NCBI RefSeq assembly: GCF_019399895.1
Contig: NC_091864.1
Coordinates: 12,998,001-13,062,000, forward strand
Origin: Cardiocondyla obscurior
Lineage: Eukaryota; Arthropoda; Insecta; Hymenoptera; Formicidae
Direction of reading: 5' to 3'
DNA: 64,000 bases
Below the pieces are notes generated by a model, which saw nothing but the letters and a program-made list of their open reading frames with translations, was not told the origin of the DNA and did no database searches. Shown here piece by piece: positions 49,966 through 62,824 of the stretch; the first letter of the stretch is position 1, and the number at the start of each line of letters is the position of its first letter. The position numbers and the translations under genes were made by a program.

Positions 49966-52900
49966 GTGAGTTCAGAAATTTTTTTATATCCCTGTTTCTT
50001 GTTATAATCGGAAATTTTACGAAGGTTTATTCTGTCGGCAAACATTCTGTCGCGGAAAAGCTGCGATTTAAATCTAAAGTAAACGAGTTCCGTGCCTTTG
50101 TATCTCAAATCTGAGTTAAACGCCGTTATCTACTTGTCGTTTTCACAAATAGGGGTTTGATTGACTTCAACCTCGAAAAAGAGGGCGCGAGATGTGGTCC
50201 ATTTACTTTTGGGACAACCAGCTGCGCGCGTGAGATTTGTGTTTTTGCCGCGGACTCCCGTTCTCTTTCTTTCTAACCCCTCCCCCTCCTCCCCCGGTCG
50301 AACGTGCATAAGACGTCATTCCGCGTCTTCCAGGGTGGTCTATCGTCCCGCGCGCATTAGGGCGGCCGAAATTTGTCGGGAACGATCGGGTGGTGGGTCG
50401 AAAGAAATGGCACGAAGAAGTAGGAACGACAAGTTCCTTCAGCATTGGGGCGGTAGAAGAGGGTGAGGCTTTCGGTCAGTGACAGATGGTGGTTTTATGC
50501 CGGGGAAAAGGGCGTAAGGGAGGTGAGCAACATCATTCGACGATAAGACCACTCTCGATCGGTCGTGCAACCGTGAACAAGGATTTAAAAATATTATTCT
50601 AGCGGATGACGCTACACGCGCTACGTGAGCTCCTATTATCGTTAGAATATTCGACTTCGTTTACCCCTGGTTGATTATTTTCATGCCGGTTTATGCCGCG
50701 GACGTGAACGAAAATATTTTCACACCGCGGAAATGCTGCTCGCGTGGCGTGTTGCTTTCGATTTCTTCGACGTAACCGCGCATACGCTGAATTTTAATTG
50801 CCGCGAGACTTGCCGAAGGACTTTACAACAGTTCGACCGCTAACCTTCACCGCAATTACCTCACTTCCTTCTTTTTCTTTAAAACTGAAATTAATTTGAG
50901 ATGAAAAAAAGTGATTTTTATGCATGCATTTTGTACTTTGCGTATACTTTGCTGAAACATTGTGTAGTCACCGCGCCTCGCGGATTAAACTGCGGTTAAG
51001 ACCGTCAAAGTCACTGGTAGCATTGCCAATAGATTTCCGGCATATTAAAAGAAGTAAGCTTGCGGGATAAACGTAGAGTAAACTTGTAGCGACGTGCTAT
51101 ACGGGCAGCGATGTTGCCCCGGGATGCTGCGGGCATTAAAGGCAAACCGTTTGACAACTGTACGCTACCGTGTACTTTGTATTCGCGCGTCTGGTGAACT
51201 TACGAACTGTAGCCGCGTGTTGCAAGCCCTCGCGAACGGAATAGTTTGTTTTGACCGCGCGCGTGACGTATGTACACACCTCTTAGAGAGCCAATTAAGC
51301 CGCAAGTTCTGAAGGAATGCGATCACATCCGCTTAAGGCTGTTAGTTCGTCGCTGTAGTCCATTTGAGACTTGATACCGCAAACGAGAAATCGTATGAAT
51401 TTCCTTTTCACATTATACAAGATAAATGGATGTCCGCGTATATCGTTACGTCTAACGAGATAAAATTGTAGGGACGTTTGGTTGAGAGGATAAAAATTAA
51501 ATAAGAGAATTAAAATAAAAGAGGAAAGAGTGAGGTTTATAAAATATTTAGAAGAAGCTTGGAATAATGTCTACTTTCAATTTAAGTCTGCTAAGAATTT
51601 AAATTTTTATTAGAGTTTCTATCGATTTATCTGGGTTTTTTTTTTTTTTTTTTTTTAATTGTACTTTCACGGGGTTTAAAAATAACTGGGGAGTAAATTA
51701 TTTATTCTAATTCAACACAATTTTCATTAGTGGAAAAAATTTTTTGTTTTAAACAGATATTACTAAATTTTTATCAAACTTAAAGTAATTTTATGCGCAT
51801 AAATTAACCCGTTTATTTTTAACGACACGATTTTAACTCAACCAAGTGCATTTTCCTCGACCTTCTTGAGAATCTTCCTTGCGTGGTTCTTCGTTGTCCA
51901 TTGAAATGTTCTATCGCGAATTGCAGGCAGGAGACAATTTGTCCCTTCTGCATTTCGTAAACTTGTTCCCCCGCGGTGCAATATACCTCTCCCACCTTTC
52001 GGCCTCTCGATTTTACTTTTCTCGCTCTTTCGCTCACTCTTTCTTTAGCTTTTTCTCTCGTTCCCCTCGTCGTGCCGATCTCCCTCTATCTCTCTTTTCC
52101 CCTTTCTATCTGGTTATCCTGTGGAGCGTGTACGATATCCATTTCGTGCGGATATTCCGTGGCGGATTCCAGGCACGAAAGCCGCCACCATCCCGCGGGA
52201 GTATGTCGGGGAAACGCGAAACGTCAAACGGGTTCGCCCTCTCCTTTCCCCCTTCTTCTGCATCTGCCTATCCGATCTCTCTGTCTCTCTTTCTCCGTCT
52301 CTTGCCCCCCCGCATCTATTTGTATCTCGTTCTCTCCTGCCACCTATCACTCCCTTCGCCCATTCTGTCTCTCTCTCTCTCTTTTTCTCTTCTCTTCCTC
52401 TTGCCTGCCTATCCACCGAAAGGTGGTGGTCCCGGGGATGAGACTGATCCCACGAGAATATCAGGAGCTATCGAAGCGAACCGAGGTCGGATGAGCAATG
52501 CCGCTCTCTCTCGACGTCGTTGGTGCGGGTGCTACTGGTGGGATCGATTTTTTTTTTTTCCACCCCTGCCTAGGGACTCTAAAGCACGAACCCGCCGATC
52601 TGCGATCGGGAACGAAATAAATGCGGCAACTCACGAAACTCTGTGCCTATATACCGCGCTAGCAATGCTCTCCGATCCAGTGGATCTCTCGCCTTTTGTG
52701 CGCTAATTTACGCGCATATTGAATCGCCCGACAAACAACAAAAGGCATGTAAAATTACGTGCGCGCGATTAAACTTTCAGTGCAATCATTCACTGCATTA
52801 TTCGAGGGAGTGGTTCTATTAATTGCCACGTAAAAGTATTCAAACGTGACCATATTAAATTACTCTTTCATTACGAATGCTTGTCCAATTCGAGGATGTA

Positions 52901-54842
52901 TTAATTAGTCGTTCAAATAGCATCAATAATTCACGTACTACGCTTGGGAAAGTCTCACTGCTGATAGCTTCGGCGAGGCAAGCTATGAAAGGGGATAGAG
53001 CGACTGTGCTAGGTTGCATAGTCCGGAAGGGCGAAATTAATTAAGCGGTCGAAATATTACCGGGCATAATTGGGCAGTACAGCTCTGAAGCTTTGTGAAC
53101 GGACGATAAGGTACTTCTGGTTTGCGTGCACGATTTTTGGCGGTATAACAAGAGGGATTGGTGGGTCCGCGTTGAACAACGGTAATTCCGAGAAAATAGG
53201 CGTCCGGGGATGCCCGCGTCGATATTGAGATTAATGATTAATGGAGTGGCGTTCGGGGTTCTAGTGTCGTTTAATCGCGGGCAATTCCCATCGGTAGCGC
53301 ATTTGCAAAAGCGCACAAGTCCATCAGACGCGCGCGCGAACTTGATTTCACAACCGACGCCCTGCAGGATACATTTAACGAGATATCATCGGTTGTAACA
53401 TTAACACGATGAATATTTTAGCGATGCGACGATATCAATGTTTAATCTCGCGCCCCGGCCAGGGGGATCGAATATACTGAATTTAAAATCCAGTACTTTG
53501 ATACGAAGGACTAATTATTGTACCTCGCGTAAAGTCCAAATCTCCTGGAAAAATTTATTCGACGTACCGCCGCCGGTCAATTTATTTTAAAATTCTCCGT
53601 CAAAGTGCACCTGCGATTGAAAGTCAATATGTCGGATGCGTATATTGTATTATACATATATCGGCACAGAGGTATCTTTCTCTCGCGATTGGCCATTGAT
53701 AAATTTAGCGAAACTAGGTCCGCTTTAATCCCGGGATTATCTGCATATCGATCGCCTCATTGATTGAAAGAGAGTGCGGTCACGTGCGGCCAGAAATTAC
53801 GGACCCTATATTCGGTGTAATGAAGTTACAGAGTCACGTGTTGTTAGGGGACAGAGATCCGTTCCGGATACGCGGGGGTGCTAGTTCGGCTGGTTTTGTT
53901 CTCAGGAATAATCGATTCGCCGATTCTTCGATCCCCGCGCTGCCAGATGGCAAAATAAATTAACCGGCCGAATTACAGATTGGCAGCTATCCCGCCGCGT
54001 GCCTAGTCACTTCCGGCTTAATTGCAACCACCGCCCCCTAAATTCCAATCCCTCGTTACTATTACATTTACGTTCGGATGAGAAGAGAATGACGTCGTAC
54101 ATTTTCGAATTTATTATATATTACATTTTAATTGCGTCACAGTAATTAATCATGTCTCCAGTGATCACCCGTAGGTAGAAATTAACAGGCGCTTTATATT
54201 TTCTCTCTTTGATATTTTTCAAGCTACTGAAGAATTTTTTGATAGGTCGATAAAAAGATTATTTATGAAAGATCGGAGATTAGATTACAATAAAACTAAA
54301 GGTATACATATAACACCAAAATATTTTCTCATCAAAACCAAAAATATAAATTGTATATTTGTTTTATTATAAAGCCATTATGACCAGCAATGGCAGTGCT
54401 TTGAATATACGAGTTTTTATTTTCGTAAAATAGGAAACACGCAAGTTCACTATTTACACAAGGAAAATGGTATAAATTGCTAGAGTGCAAAGAAAGTAAA
54501 AATAAATACAATATAGTTATTAATATTGCATTGATGTATCGGTTTGCAGAGTATTTAACAAAAACAAATAACGTTTGACTGTAAATTATAAGAGTGCTTA
54601 CAACTAATGCACACGATTGTGAATTACGAACGACTACATTAATAGAAATAAACAGAGACAATCGTGTTTATCGTAGCTTCTGCTAAACTGAAACGATGTA
54701 AAAGGAACATCGACAAGTTAACGCTCGCCCATTCGCTTAATAACAAACATCGACGGATAAATATTGATTTATTGCAAAAGAACATTACGCATATCGAACG
54801 TTACACATAAATGTACACATGTACGCGCGAGAGCCGAGATAT

Positions 54843-54904
54843 CGAGAGAACGAGAACGAGAACGAGAGAGAGAGAAAGAGAGGTATAGATAGAGATAGAG
54901 AGAT
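54843..54904. repeat. GA-rich microsatellite
   Basis: GAGAAC units passing into (GA)n and then GATA/GAGATA units, about 60 bp. Confidence 0.85.
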
Positions 54905-57900
54905 TGGATATCTCTGCTTGACAGTTATTGCATCAGATATCGAGCGTCTGCAAAAAAATATTTATAACTATATCACATTTACTTTTTCCTTTGCGATATG
55001 TCTCTGAATGTGTATTTTTATTTTTTGCAATTTATTAAGCATAATTTGTGTAGATTTTTGAAACGAGAAATTAATATTTATTATTTTATTACATTAATTT
55101 TCTTAAAACGGACTCATATTTCTTTATAGAACTGTTGATTTTTCTCTCTGCGGATCAAAATCCACGGTTTCCGTTTTATGTTTGATAGTATCAAAAAATA
55201 CCTTCGACTATAATACAAAAAGATGCATCAAAAAGATTAAAGTATCACAAATATCGTTTAAAAATATTAGGTACTTACTTACACTTGTAATGCGTATATA
55301 ATAAAATCTTAATAATTTAAAAGCAACTGAAAATAAATGAGATTTATGAGAGAGAAAATAACTTATATGTCTATAAGCTACTTTAACATTTTATAATTTG
55401 TGTCATAATTTAAAATAAAGTCTTCTTAATAATTTCATACATCGTATATCACGATAAATCTATATATTTTCATTTTAACATTTTATTACTCACGTATAAA
55501 ATCGATAAACATTGCTGACAATATATTGTTATAAATGTTTTTCCAAATAACACATTGAAAAATTGGTATATATTTTCTAATAAATAATATAAATTGACAA
55601 AAATATTAAACTATTCATTGATTGATTCGCATGCTTTAATTAATAGCTTGATGAGGCTGGCAATAAAAAGCTACTATTTAAACATTTATTATTTATTTTT
55701 AATAATATACATTTTTTTAAATTAATTTTTTTTTATAAATTATGTAAAACATAAAATTGTAAATTCTGAAATCTAATGCTTCTAAAGGTAGTTTAAAAAA
55801 AAGAAAAAAAAAAACTTGCGAAGATAAAGTAATAAGCGCAGCATAAAATTGAAAATATAAGAATATTTTATTATTTATTAATTTATTATGCGCTTTATTG
55901 TACGCGTTACATATTTAATTTACTACACAGAGACCGATACAGATTTTGCTCGTTACTCGCAGTTTTTACTTGCTTAATCATTATAATTATTAATTCAATC
56001 AAAACGTAATTTCTCTCGCGATCTACTTTTATGTCGAGGGTGGTGGCGTAAAATCTGTAAAATAAAGTCTGCTAAAATTGCAGGGAAATGATTGCCGTCG
56101 CGTACTTGACTCGACGGTGAGTATCCGTGATTTCGCCGACGTCGGTTATTGACAATTAACCCCTCGCCCGATAAATAAATACGAAACCGCCGTGCACTTC
56201 AGCGAGATTTAATTACAAAAATTCACCGATGCGTCTCTTGTGCACACACGTGCAAACACGGAGGTAGACAGGGCCCCCGTGTTACACGCCGTATAACATC
56301 ATTGCCGTGGGTAAACGGCGGGCGCGCGTCGTGCCGAGAATATTACGGCTATATCACCCAAGCGGGCCTCGCCACTACGGTTATTGCCGGTGCAGGACTA
56401 GCAATAACTTACTGCGCCTCGATGTAGCGCAATAATTTATCGCTAATATTTTCCGTCGTGGACCGCCATCCCCTATTCTCCGGCCACCCCCCCCGGCCGT
56501 CCTCGGTGCCCCCTTCGCGGCCGCTTTCCGCCTTCTCCGCTTCGTTGAGGTCGTCGCTTTTCCTCGGGAACATAATTCACGATTCCAGCGATTCACCGCC
56601 AACGTTTTATGGAACCCTTCTATGGAAGATCCGCGCGGATCGTGGAAGGATGCTCGTCGAAAGGTACGGCGAACGTTTTATGGTGGTTGATGTGCACGCG
56701 ACAGTATGGGAGGAAACGAAGACGTCTCCGCAGTATTTGACGGCTGGCGAGATATGGAAGGACGAAAAGGAGAAGCGACGTCGATGACGAAGAACGTGGA
56801 CGTGTTTTCATCGGATTTGATGACTATACGGTATCTCGCGAAATCGATGAGCGGGAGGGAAAAGCCGGGCGTTACGAGGGGATGCAGCGAAAGGATGCTC
56901 CGTGGAATTTGACGAATGGCAAGATGAGACGAGACGGATATAATGCTTCGTGGCGACGAAAAAGCGAGAGAAATATGCCGAGGACGAGGAACACGACTAC
57001 GGTTGAATCCATATAAGAAGAAATTAGAAAAAGTAGTGCTCGTATTAAGTAGGCTTCGAATGGTCCAGAAGACGATTTTAATTCCTTTTGTTTAATAATA
57101 TTTATAGATTTTAAAAAATCTATTTCTATCTTCAAACCCGTTGATCTCGAAACATTACGTTACTTTGCGATTTGCGTTCATTTTTTTTTTTTCACACGTT
57201 CCTACCTAATTATTATTTTATTATTTTTTTTTTATTAATGATTATTACATATCTTTATTATATGTATATTATACTATAAATTACATATCTTGTGCAATGA
57301 TCGAAGCACCGCGCGCGCGAGCCGCGTACGTCGTCGAGATTACCGAAGGTCCCGCGGTTGTCGTAGGTTGTGTCGTGGCCGGCCGGCTGAGCCGGGCAAT
57401 GTCCTCGCATCTCGCGCGCGAGACACGCACACGCACACGCGGACACGGCTCGTTGCTCGGTCGCTAGCAGAGGTATGAGAGTAAGGCGAAAGTAGGTCAC
57501 CAGCGCGTCCGCTGGCCTACCTCAACTGCGTGGTCGGCGAGGGGGCATTATGCCCGATGCGAAGACCGCGCGCGCGAGCCACAACGCTGCTCGCTACGCA
57601 GCGGTAACGCGATGGACGGCCTGGTCCCAAAAATTTCGTAGCCGTAGTTGTTAAAAACTATTAAATGTAAAATCGTTTCCTTTTACGTAGAAGAAACGAG
57701 GGTAAATGACGCGCGTGAACCGTGTCTTGTATATTAAATTTGAGATGATACATATTTCCTTTAACATTTCCTTGTTTATGCTTCTGCTGGGATCACTAAA
57801 AATTATTATCTTTATGGTTAGAAGTGGCGTCATGTGTCTCTTGGGGATGTCGCGTACGGAATTTGATGCGAGCGAGACTCGAGGAAGAATAGGTTTGAAA

Positions 57901-58200
57901 ACGAATTGTTTTTGATGTAAGGAGATGGAGGGCGCGAAGCGGAAAAAGGGGCGAACAGTGAAAATCAAAGGGGGGGGAGATGTTCCGCGGAATTATATCC
58001 GCTTCGGGAGAGGTGATGTTGTAGAATAGAAGGAAGCGCGGGAAGCGTTTTTGCGGGATTCAAGAGAGTCGCGGGATCGACAATTGCAAGCTGCAACGCT
58101 TGGAAAAAAGTCGACGCGGGCAGACTAAGTTCCGCTGAATGGCGCGGGTTACACCGACAATATGGATGAAGAGGAATCGGAAGAAAGAGAACGGCGAAGA

Positions 58201-58264
58201 AAAAGAAGGGCGGGAAAGAAAAGAGAGAGAGAGAGAGAGAGAGCGAGAAAGAGAGAGAGAGGCA
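58201..58264. repeat. (GA)n purine tract
   Basis: An almost pure purine strand with about ten consecutive GA units and a second shorter run, within about 300 bp of purine-rich sequence. Confidence 0.9.
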
Positions 58265-60079
58265 GGGAGAAACGTGCGGAACGACGGAGAAAGTTTCATC
58301 GAACTCGAAGGCCGTGGAGAGTCGTAAGAACACAAGGAACGAAGACATACGATGACAAGAAAAAAAGCATGCGGCGAGCAAGGAAGTTTTATGGAATCTC
58401 GGAATCTCGGGGACAAGTTGTAGGAGGAGATGACTACAAGAGAGAGGCAGGAAAAGGGAAAAGGGCGAAAGGAGTGAGAAAGAGGAGCGAAAGGGAGGGC
58501 GGGTGAAACGAATCCCGGTGAAACCGCGTGTAACTTGTCCAGTATATTATAAGGTAACTTATGACCGACCGAAATGCGCCGAACAGACAAGTTTTATAAA
58601 CTCAAAGCCCGGAAGGCAGATTGGAAAAAGTGTCAAAGTGATAGTATAGGGGGAGGGGGAGCGAGGGCACTCTTGTTCGAAATTAAGATTAAAGTTGGAA
58701 ATTTATTATCATTATTATATTAATTTTCCATGCTACTTTCGAGGAAACTTATTACTTGTGAGATGATCACATATTCGGCCGCTTTGCTTGACCCTGCACA
58801 TTTTTAGTCAGTTTATTTTTCGACATTAAGTACTCAATGCGAGAAAGTTAAGAGCGCTATTAACGCTTGTCGGTGTCATAAATTAATCTGCATTTATCTG
58901 ATATCGTCGAGTATTGTACGCCACCGGTGCGATCGAGTCTCGCGTCAGTATCTCTCAAAAATGACATCAGACTATACCGGCGTATATTCAGCTGACGCCA
59001 TACATTTGACGGTGTACGACACGTGTACCTTGCAGCGAGAAATGAAAGGGAGGAAAAAGAGAGGAAAGAGGAAAAAAAAAAATCGGAAAAACGAGAAGGG
59101 CAGTCGGCGATGCGGAAGGAAAGGACGGAAAACGTGTCGTTGAAGATGAGGATAGGACGATAGATCGCCCGATCGTCGTCGTGCGTTCGATCTGCAGCAG
59201 CGAAATTTCATAATCTCCGACACGCGCGTGTCGTCTCTGTCAGGCGGGGAAGGGGTGAGGAGCGGGGTTGAAAAGAGGGAGAATCGATGGAGGCGACGAT
59301 CCTGTACGTGCTCAGGACAGGGTAGATCGATGTCGTGCACCTCGCGGAAGGACCCTTCCTTTCGTCGTCCCGCCGCGGAATCTATCATCCTCATTTTCGG
59401 CGCGGCCGAAACTTCCGCATTTTAAAGTTGAGCGAGCGAAATTTCTCTCGCGATGCGCAATTTCGTCTTGTTCTTTTTTTTTTTTCTCTTTTCTTTTTTT
59501 TTTCAAGAGTTTAATCGAGTTTGAAGCTCACGCGCTGTCCTGTTAAGGAGCACCATATATAGGAAGTTTCTCAAGGCGAGTGTCGGCAGAAAAGAGTAAA
59601 AGTGCTCATCCGCGCGGAGGGAGATCGTAATCGTTCCACTCATGTTAGAAGCCTCCGTCCTCGTCAGCTTCTTTCCGAATTGCCCTCGAGTAACATTCGA
59701 TATTCGATCTTATCCTCAGTTTCTCGTGGCTTTTGTCTGGTTGGACACGCCGGGTGTCTCGTCTCTCCATTTAACCGGGATATTACTATTTCACGCAATT
59801 TTTTTTTACCGGATAATACGGGGCTAACAGTTCTAATTAATAAATTATTATTTAATAATAATCTCGCACAAAGAACAGTTTAATGAATTTAATGTCAGGA
59901 TTAATAAATTAATTATGAATTAATGAGAATAAATTTTTGTGGTAACTATCAATTAACGGCCAATTTGGGATATTAATTATTTATTTAGAGCCTGATTAAA
60001 TAAATTATAAAATAATAACTTTTGTTCCGTCGGAGGTAACTAGATACCTTACAAAGATATGAAATAAATTTTCATATCT

Positions 60080-60255
60080 TTAAAGAATTTCGATTACATT
60101 GATTTGAGCAGTGATGTGTAATGAGGTAAACGGATCTTTACTTTTGCCATTTGATAATCGTCCGAAATATTCTTTGTACGCTGCCGCCTTTGCCGCGGCT
60201 TCTCTATGCTCGCATTCTTTTATTGTATCCGGAACGTCTACGGGGTGTCTCGATG
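60080..60255 (-). CDS. Candidate 3'-terminal coding exon of an unidentified gene
   Basis: In a region of chance frames, this minus-strand frame looks like true protein: HPVDVPDTIKECEHREAAAK then AAAYKEYFGRLSNGKSKDPF and TSLHITAQINVIEIL, then TAA. It has few Arg, an Ala/Lys/Glu-rich helix and ordinary codons. Two acceptors are possible: after CTCAAAG (exon starts 60255, preceded by a good pyrimidine tract) or after CCCGTAG (60237); both would need a phase 1 upstream exon. A stand-alone ORF of 72 codons from an ATG at 60298 is also open. Minus-strand AATAAA lies about 100 bp beyond the stop. Upstream exons would be at higher coordinates, perhaps outside the window. I do not recognise the family. 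Confidence 0.4.
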
Positions 60256-60298
60256 CTTTGAGAAAAAGAGAAGTTATCGGGAAAGGGTAAAAGCACAC

Positions 60299-62729
60299 GG
60301 TAGGAAGGATAGGGTGGGAAAGAGCTGAGGATATTACGTATCCGCTCGTATCTTTCAGCTCGATTTCTTCCGATATTCCTCTGTCTCGTGGAAGCCGCCC
60401 GGGCCTTTGAATGGGTATGAAAATTATTACACCCGCAGGGCAGGTGCATTCTCCGTTGGCGATTATTTATCGACACCCGTTAGATAAAGTACTGCTTCTT
60501 CGGAGTTCAATGGAAATCCGAATCATTTCGCTGGAAACGTAGCCGACGTAACAACGTATGCATATTAGAAGCTAATGTCTCAGAATCGGCATCCTCGCAT
60601 TTGGAAAAGCAAGGATTATCGGTTCCGCTTGAAGACCTGCATAATTCCTTTTACATATTAGAAAAAAAATTCAATTATGTTATAACAATAAACCTTCTGT
60701 TTCCCTGTTCTTAGCACAAGTGATGTAATATTTAAAAAGTTTAGTTTGCTCGGTATTATAATAGTATTTTTTATCTTAATGAATTACATATAAAGATTTA
60801 ATGAATGCAATTATAACAGATTTTAATGATTATGAAAATTACTAATTAACTGGCTTCTACATTTATAAAATGTTTATCTTTTCAGAAATATTTACGATAA
60901 TGGATATTATAATTTTATTGATAATTTTTGACATTTATTTTTCGTTATAGAGTAAATTATTTCATTTATACGTAAATATACACGCGTATGTGTACGGAAC
61001 AAAATATAATTTTGTTACTTTGTGCAGCATACTGTATGTTAAAACCGCTATCGAGTGTATCCCTCTTGACAAGATTTACACTTTAAAGTTTAAAGTTAAA
61101 TTCGAAATTGAATTTAGTACCAAAGCACAAATACCTATCTATCAAATTAAAATTTAATTCACTTTTCAATTGGAAATATCAAGTGAATCGATGTAGGGAT
61201 TGTCGTAGTCCAGATTAGCTTCGGATTTCTGTTTAGTTAATGCGGAAAAGCAGTAACGAATTTTATTTTATTTAAATATTAAAAATACATGCAAGAGAAT
61301 CTACAATTTTACATTTACAATTTTACCGTTTTTAAAATATACCAATAGTCTCTAAAAAGATACTAGAATAGAAAGAAAAATATTTAATTAAAAAGTATTT
61401 ATAAAATAAAAAAGCTGTCACGATTTTTATTAATATTATTTGCGACTAATATAAAAAAAATTACGATTTAGTCTTCTTTTTTTTATTGCCAGTCGCATTG
61501 ATCACATATAAGTTGACATAGTACTGCGAACATTTTTTTATTTTGATATATAATAATGCAGGCAATAAATAAGCGATATATACCGCATCGATATACCGAA
61601 GCTTTTGACTTTGGTGTAAGTTCTTTATTACCTAACCGGATGTTTGCTCAAGTCGGAAGCGATAGTATCCATAATGTCGAAGCAGAACAAAGTGTAAGAG
61701 CGAAGCGTTAAATTGAGTTAAGTTAGTTCGTAAGTTATGAATATTGGCAAGATCCAAGAAATATATGTATATACCGCGGCCTTTTTTAAATCTTACATCG
61801 ATGGGGCACTTAAAAAGTACTTCATATTTACGAGGTTAACATTACCGATGCTTGCAAAGCGTCATTTTCGTTCTTATTACGAACTTAGATTTCAGTAAAA
61901 TTTTTGTGATCGATAAAACGGAAAAAAAAAAACAAAAAAACAAAGACTTAAGTAAAATGAAACGAAGATAACAGTCGTTTACACCACTGAGAGTGTAAAT
62001 CGCGATTCTTCTGTTCGTTAATGGAGAGAATTCAGATTTAAAAAGTATGGTACGTGAATAAAAATCCGATAGTATGTAGAGACTCGGCGCGTTTCTTGAT
62101 TACCAGAATGGAAATGGAAATCTGGATTTCCTCGGAATGCCGGTAGAATTAGTAACGATCGTGTCGGCGATAATGTCACCGCGATGGAGAGGAATTTTAA
62201 TATTGCGACTGTCAAACGCCCGCGAGAATGCACGCTTAATTTACCTTAGCACGCCCGCGAACACGGCGATTATTTCCATTTATCCGCGAAGGAATTCGAA
62301 GACACTCGTATTACAACTGTTACAGGAATTCGTTCAATCGGCGTAACGCGTCCGCGCGATATTATTAATAACAACGGCGATGCAAATAAACCAGAAAACC
62401 TTATTCGTTCAAACTCACTGACAATTTTAATTCTATGTTAAATATTTAAATTAAAAATAACGACGGAGTCGCATTTTTTTTTTTTTTCGAACTTTTATCG
62501 AGGAAAGCACCGTACTGAAGAATCGAAAGTTACCAAAACTAGGAAGGACATGATTAGAGCACTTAATATAGCGGTAACAGATAAACTTGATAACGATTCT
62601 TTATTAGAGATTCCCTCGAACTCTGTCAAAACTTTTCGCTGATCAACTATGATAGCGAGGCGGCGGGGGCGGGGCAAACTGTGCCGAACTTCCGGCTCAA
62701 CGTAATTATTTACCGTAGCGCGCACTCGG
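60299..62729. other. Intergenic or intronic stretch, AT-rich centre
   Basis: 60.3-60.6 kb is mixed, about 60.65-62.0 kb is AT-rich and 62.0-62.7 kb is CpG-rich. Nothing coding is supported; a 69-codon plus frame at 62137-62346 has no splice or family support. Confidence 0.5.
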
Positions 62730-62824
62730 TATAAATAAATTAGTGGGATCGTTTTTGGATGGGCCGTTAAGACAGTAGCAGCAGCTGAGGCTCTCGCAGT
62801 TACTTGTTCTCGAAGGAAGACCTC
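62730..62824 (+). promoter_or_regulatory. Candidate TATA promoter and short first exon
   Basis: TATAAATA at 62730-62737 in a GC-richer setting; about 30-40 bp downstream is AAGACAGTAGCAGCAGC, which could hold the start site. A possible 50-60 nt exon then ends at GACCTC with the consensus donor GTGAGT at 62825. A TATA box with a short untranslated first exon is common in regulated insect genes such as cuticle or peptide genes. The coding part would lie to the right, outside the window. Confidence 0.4.

Larger units (their letters stand above)
49966..60079. other. Gene-poor region with mixed base composition
   Basis: About 10 kb alternating CpG-rich blocks (50.2-53.9 kb, 56.1-59.6 kb) and an AT-rich block (54.1-56.0 kb). 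Holds GA/CT microsatellites and T-runs. No coding exon is supported. Minus-strand AATAAA motifs occur at about 59975-59985, downstream of the candidate exon at 60 kb. Confidence 0.55.

Noticed and set aside
51879..52706. 275-codon plus-strand frame
   Set aside because: Low-complexity Ser/Leu/Phe/Pro peptide produced by a CT-rich tract; a second plus frame and a minus frame over the same DNA are also open.
53760..53963. 67-codon plus frame with fairly protein-like composition
   Set aside because: No splice sites, no recognisable family and CpG-rich surroundings; kept out for lack of a second line of evidence.
54332..54661. 109-codon hydrophobic minus frame resembling a membrane protein
   Set aside because: Phe/Leu/Ile/Tyr/Asn composition is what AT-rich non-coding DNA gives by chance; no supporting signals.
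62137..62346. 69-codon plus frame
   Set aside because: No acceptor, donor or family support; an overlapping minus frame is equally open.
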